This document shows positions 60,547-64,000 of a stretch of 64,000 nucleotides of DNA, piece by piece; the first letter of the stretch is position 1, and each line of letters starts with the position of its first letter. The DNA is from Neodiprion pinetum (Eukaryota; Arthropoda; Insecta; Hymenoptera; Diprionidae): positions 5,684,501 to 5,748,500 of the forward strand of contig NC_060233.1 of assembly GCF_021155775.2 (NCBI RefSeq). Reading direction: 5' to 3'. A model generated the notes under the pieces. That model was given only the letters and a program-made list of their open reading frames with translations. It was not told the DNA's origin and did no database searches. The position numbers and the translations under genes were made by a program.

Positions 60547-60716
60547 GGAAGAGAAGGAGTTATATGAGCGGGTATGATAGTTTCGACCTAGTTACCCCCT
60601 GCAGTAGTTCCGCACCAATCGATATCACCTTGAGTCTTTACAGCCCCGACCGCAAGATGCTGCTTACGGTGCGGAAGCTATACCCAGGTTATAACATACA
60701 TTCAGGCGTACTTTAA
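60547..60716 (+). CDS. Possible exon of an unidentified gene
   Basis: An acceptor-like AT-rich tract ending TATACAG (60540-60546) precedes a frame that reads SYMSGYDSFDLVTPCSSSAP and then a segment with SLYSPDRKMLLTVRKLYPGY, ending at TAA (60714-60716) or at a weak donor CCAG|GTTATA (60688). Codon third positions are C/G-rich compared with the AT-rich surroundings, and composition is protein-like. The first part of the same frame lies inside the neighbouring foldback element and is not included. No family is recognised, and a chance frame or a fragment of an unknown transposon is possible. Confidence 0.22.
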
Positions 60717-61289
60717 TCGTAATTTAGCTAGCCGAGAAAAAATAGAAAAGGACTAGGTATCTACACGTTATATTAGTACGCGAATGTTTGAAGAAGAATT
60801 GGCATACATCGTCTCAATTGCAAGTCAACTTTTTTTATAAATTTATAAAACGTTTGCACTTCGATCGTATATGACAGAATTTTTCTACAATTCGCGTAGG
60901 TAAATATTATATAAATATATGTATCAATTAACTTGCTGGTTTTAGGGGTTTGGAACGTGAAAATAATATAAAGGGTGATAATTTTCTGCCTGATTTCAAT
61001 GGATTTCAACGATGATTATATTAATTTAAACAAGAAAAACGCGTTATATATCGTTAACTCGACGATAAATATGAATTCGATGTGAATAAATTTATAGGTA
61101 AATTTTCAAATTAAGTTTTGCGATGATTATTATTAATTGTGATTACTTTTTGGTACAGTGTAACATCTGTAACTGTGAACGGATCTTGACGTGAAAAACT
61201 GTACAAGCATTATCGGTATCAAGTTTTCGGTTAAATAACTTTCCTTCTTTCTAAACGACGATCGTTACTCATATCGTATATATATATTA
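60717..61289. other. Unassigned AT-rich DNA
   Basis: No gene, RNA or repeat is recognised. Confidence 0.4.
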
Positions 61290-61943
61290 GCGTGGTCCTT
61301 ATTTGGGAGTCGAAAAAATTTTCGTTGGGACGCCCCCCAGATCTGTTCCGAATCGTTAAAAAAAAAAAAAATTCGTGTAAAGTTTTCACCCTCTACGTCA
61401 AATGTACAACGTGCCTCTAAGCTCCGAAATTTTTAAATACAAAATACATGTAGCTTTTACATAACCAGTTATTTCGTTTTGTATGAGTTTGGTACAACTT
61501 GAGGGACCGATTTGAAACTTGGCAGAGTAGTTGCTTTTAATGGTAGGAACAAACCGTGAAAATTTCAAGGTTTTATAATTATTATTCTATCACATACAAG
61601 CCTAATAAAACGTGATGCTATTAAGTTTATAATAAAAAAAGAAATATACTATAAAATTATGATAAAGATTTGAAATTTTCACGGTTTGTTCCTATCATTA
61701 TAAGCAACGACTCTGGCGAAGTTTCAAATCGGTCCCTTAATTTATACCAAAGTTATACAAAACGTAATAACTGGTTTAAAAACTACATGTATATCACATT
61801 TGAAACTTTCGTAGCTTAGAGGCAGGTGTTCTAGTTGACGTAGAGGCTTGAAACTTTACACAGATATTTTTTTAAATAATTTGAAACAAATTTAGGTGCG
61901 TCCCAATGAATATTTTTCCAACCCCCAAATAAGAACCATCCTC
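61290..61943. mobile_element. Foldback element, about 650 bp
   Basis: Left GCGTGGTCCTTATTTGGGAG faces, inverted, GAGGATGGTTCTTATTTGGG. Further paired blocks are TTCGTTGGGACGC/TTCATTGGGACGC, GTGTAAAGTTTTCA/GTGTAAAGTTTCA, CTCTACGTCAA in both, GCCTCTAAGCTCCGAAA/GCCTCTAAGCTACGAAA, ACATGTAGCTTTTACATAAC/ACATGTAGTTTTTAAACC and TGAAAATTTCAAGG/TGAAAATTTCAAAT. Arms are roughly 300 bp, so most of the element is palindromic. No target duplication or coding frame was found. Confidence 0.82.
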
Positions 61944-62668
61944 ACATACATAGTTACACCGTAAGTACTTACTGTATTTCATGAACATAAATACGACGCG
62001 GTAATAATAATTCCTCATACAAATAAGTGCCGAATATGGCGGACGGATTCGAGCGTTGTCGTTTTTTTTTTTTATTCTGTTTCCTGCAAAAAAAAATTTT
62101 CGCAACGAGAAAGGTTTGCGTGCGTGAGTTATTTCAGCCACGGGGAAACCGAGTCATGTGTATATGTATAAATATATATGTATGTAATACCGTACACTAT
62201 TAAACGTCGATCCATAGGATAATATATAATGGCTACATTATAACCGTCAAGCTATACCGCCTATGATGATTTCAGATGAATTTAGCGCGGGCGATTGCTG
62301 CATAACGCGCGGTTCGTATAATTTTAGAAATCCCGACCGAACCGCGCACATTATACTTAATTATTTTTCGTCAACTTTTTCTTCTTCTCATCGCGTTCGG
62401 CTCCTTCATCTCATCCCTTCCTCTATCCTTCCTTCGCCTATTCCCCGCGCCTCTCGCGATCGACGTTTTTTATAGGTATATATGTATATGCAGCGGATAC
62501 ATGGTATAATGTATACATAATATAGTTAGGTGTATACGTTTAATGGCATGTATAATTTTTCGGCGAAAACCTGCAGGACGTATATAACCGCATATTTATA
62601 CATCGGCGACGAGGTGTGTGGGTATATTTTACCAGGAAATGGATACGCTGCACGCAGGTAAGTACATA
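61944..62668. other. Unassigned DNA
   Basis: CGAATATGGCGGACGG near 62032 resembles the core of the DPIWRTE-family repeat but without the rest. No gene is recognised. Confidence 0.4.
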
Positions 62669-63063
62669 CCGGGAGAATCTCTTGAAACTTAAAAATCATC
62701 CGCGCATGCGCCGAATAATTCAATCTCATTGGTCGGCGAAATATTCCCGCGGCGATATTCTTGTCCGCGATGCAGGCGGGCCAACATACGCAAAATGTGT
62801 ACGTTTGAATTTTCAAAGAGCGTAAGCGTTAAATTCCGACCGGTCTTTGAAGAATCGACTTTCCGACCCGCTAACAAATGCTTCCCAAACCTTTCCGAGT
62901 CGCCGCCTCAATTATTTGAGATTCTAACCTCGAAAATTCGCATCAACCACATCGCCGGCAGAAACAGTTTGACAGCTGAAACTCGGGATGGCCAAACTGC
63001 ACGAACAGCCGATAAAACTGGCGCGTGCGCGGTTGATTTTCAAGTTTCAAGAGATTGTCCCGG
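62669..63063. mobile_element. MITE with about 47-bp TIRs flanked by TA
   Basis: Left CCGGGAGAATCTCTTGAAAC and right (inverted) CCGGGACAATCTCTTGAAAC continue as TTAAAAATCATCCGCGCATG/TTGAAAATCAACCGCGCACG with few mismatches. TA lies just outside both ends (62667-62668 and 63064-63065). The TIRs translate into mirrored peptides on opposite strands (FKFQEI), which are artefacts. Inside the left TIR are an NRF-1-like site and then a reversed CCAAT box (CTCATTGGTC). The interior of about 300 bp has no domain. A TA target suits Tc1/mariner, but TA is weak evidence here. Confidence 0.8.
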
Positions 63064-63622
63064 TATATAATAGACTATATCTTCTCTTTTCATCCCTTCC
63101 CTTCTCATCGTCACTTCTCTGTACATACAGTATAAAACCGATCCTCAAAGTCTCTCCGTCTATCTGTCTGTACGTTCGTTTATAACTTGAAAATACTGCT
63201 GGACCGTTTTTGATACTTTTCTTTTCGATGGATAGTTACAACGTCAGGCCAGATTTTAGGCTATACTTCGTTACAACCAGACCAATAGCCTCGGATGTAT
63301 AACGATATGTCGGCCACTTATGCAAACGCCAACTAAACTCTCAAAGATTTAGAGAAAAGTAATGTCCAAGAGTTTTCAACGTCTCGAGGAGCTCTACTAA
63401 AAAGTCCGCGAAAACATACCGTTGTCTGACAATTTTGCCAAAAAAAGCATTTGCAAGTATTTTTGAGTGGATTCGCAACGGACTGCCATCATTCATTTTT
63501 TAATTTTTTATTTTTTTAAGGTGCGAATCGAAAAATTTGTGTAAAAAGACTGGAATAAAAAAAAACAGTCGTAAAACCCGGAGGGGGTAGGAAAATATTT
63601 ACAATAATATTTGTTTCTTATA
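63064..63622. other. Unassigned DNA
   Basis: No gene or RNA is recognised. Confidence 0.4.
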
Positions 63623-63839
63623 TTGTGGTCCAATTAATCGATCACCAATTAACAGCAAACTGCGCCAAACAATTCCACAGTTGCGGATGTTGTCCTGGTC
63701 TTTCATCAGAAAGATTAATCGTCTCGGAGAAATTTGGATAGCAATTTTTGTTACCGAAAGATGAGTATTCGCAATATCTTAATGTCCCTGTTTCGTTTCA
63801 GTACTGATTTTTCATGAGCAATGATTAATTGGACCACGA
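63623..63839. mobile_element. Tc1/mariner-like MITE with TA duplication
   Basis: The left end TTGTGGTCCAATTAATC and the right end (inverted) TCGTGGTCCAATTAATC form a TIR of about 17 bp with one mismatch. TA flanks both ends (63621-63622 and 63840-63841), as expected for a TA-target transposon. The interior (about 180 bp) is non-coding and not palindromic. Confidence 0.7.
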
Positions 63840-63845
63840 TACGAA

Positions 63846-64000
63846 TAAAATAAACTAATGTATTCATACGAGTCGTTAAGGTGTACACGTAAAGATAAAT
63901 TAAAAAAATATGACAATAATTGGTAGCCACCTCTTTCGACAGGCATCCCCCCCCCCCCCAAAGTATTTCAGAGGGGATTTTGATTTTGGGGAACCAGTCT
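63846..64000 (+). repeat. Dispersed repeat, copy 2, running off the window edge
   Basis: The first 85 bases match 1328-1410 in the same orientation. A C12-13 run follows at about 63947-63959, and the remainder has no counterpart near position 1411. The repeat may continue past the window edge. Confidence 0.6.

Noticed and set aside
62526..63185. Two frames on opposite strands sharing a FKFQEI peptide
   Set aside because: They are translations of the two inverted TIRs of the MITE at 62669-63063, not related proteins.

Overview
The window reads as nuclear DNA of an insect. The one gene I can name with confidence is the microRNA gene mir-14, on the plus strand near 29.9 kb. Its mature sequence is an insect-lineage miRNA, and the hairpin around it folds as expected. 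TTAGG-type simple repeats, many short inverted-repeat DNA transposons and AT-rich DNA broken by short GC-rich islets fit a hymenopteran (for example a sawfly). The order is inference, not something the sequence proves.

Apart from mir-14 the window is close to a gene desert. No open frame on either strand shows a protein domain I recognise. The longest frames lie in GC-rich islets or in strand-biased pyrimidine- or purine-rich DNA, where stop codons are rare by composition. Four short segments have some coding character and are listed at low confidence: a reading frame that starts directly after the mir-14 hairpin and stays open across a plausible intron (29942-30415), a 36-codon frame upstream of mir-14 (29641-29751), a possible minus-strand exon at 18979-19204, and a possible plus-strand exon at 60547-60716.

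Layout: 0-13 kb is AT-rich DNA with three TIR elements (4003, 4813, 12872). 13-26 kb holds a hAT-like element (13631), an NRF-1-site-bearing repeat (17543) and a GC islet (18.7-19.25 kb). 26.6-31.6 kb is the GC- and CpG-rich domain that contains mir-14 and probably its promoter. 31.7-45.4 kb contains Harbinger-like and piggyBac-like MITEs, a second inverted copy of the 17.5-kb repeat (39515), a GC islet (40.6-41.4 kb), a foldback element (41702) and a repeat with a 123-bp period that preserves an open frame (43755). 45.4-53.5 kb is mostly unassigned AT-rich DNA with long microsatellites. 53.5-64 kb is densely packed with foldback and TIR elements: eight in about 10.3 kb, one with a perfect 8-bp target-site duplication.

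The most informative parts are the mir-14 locus, with its possible adjoining small ORF and upstream CpG island, and the inverted-repeat elements, several of which would form long hairpins if transcribed.
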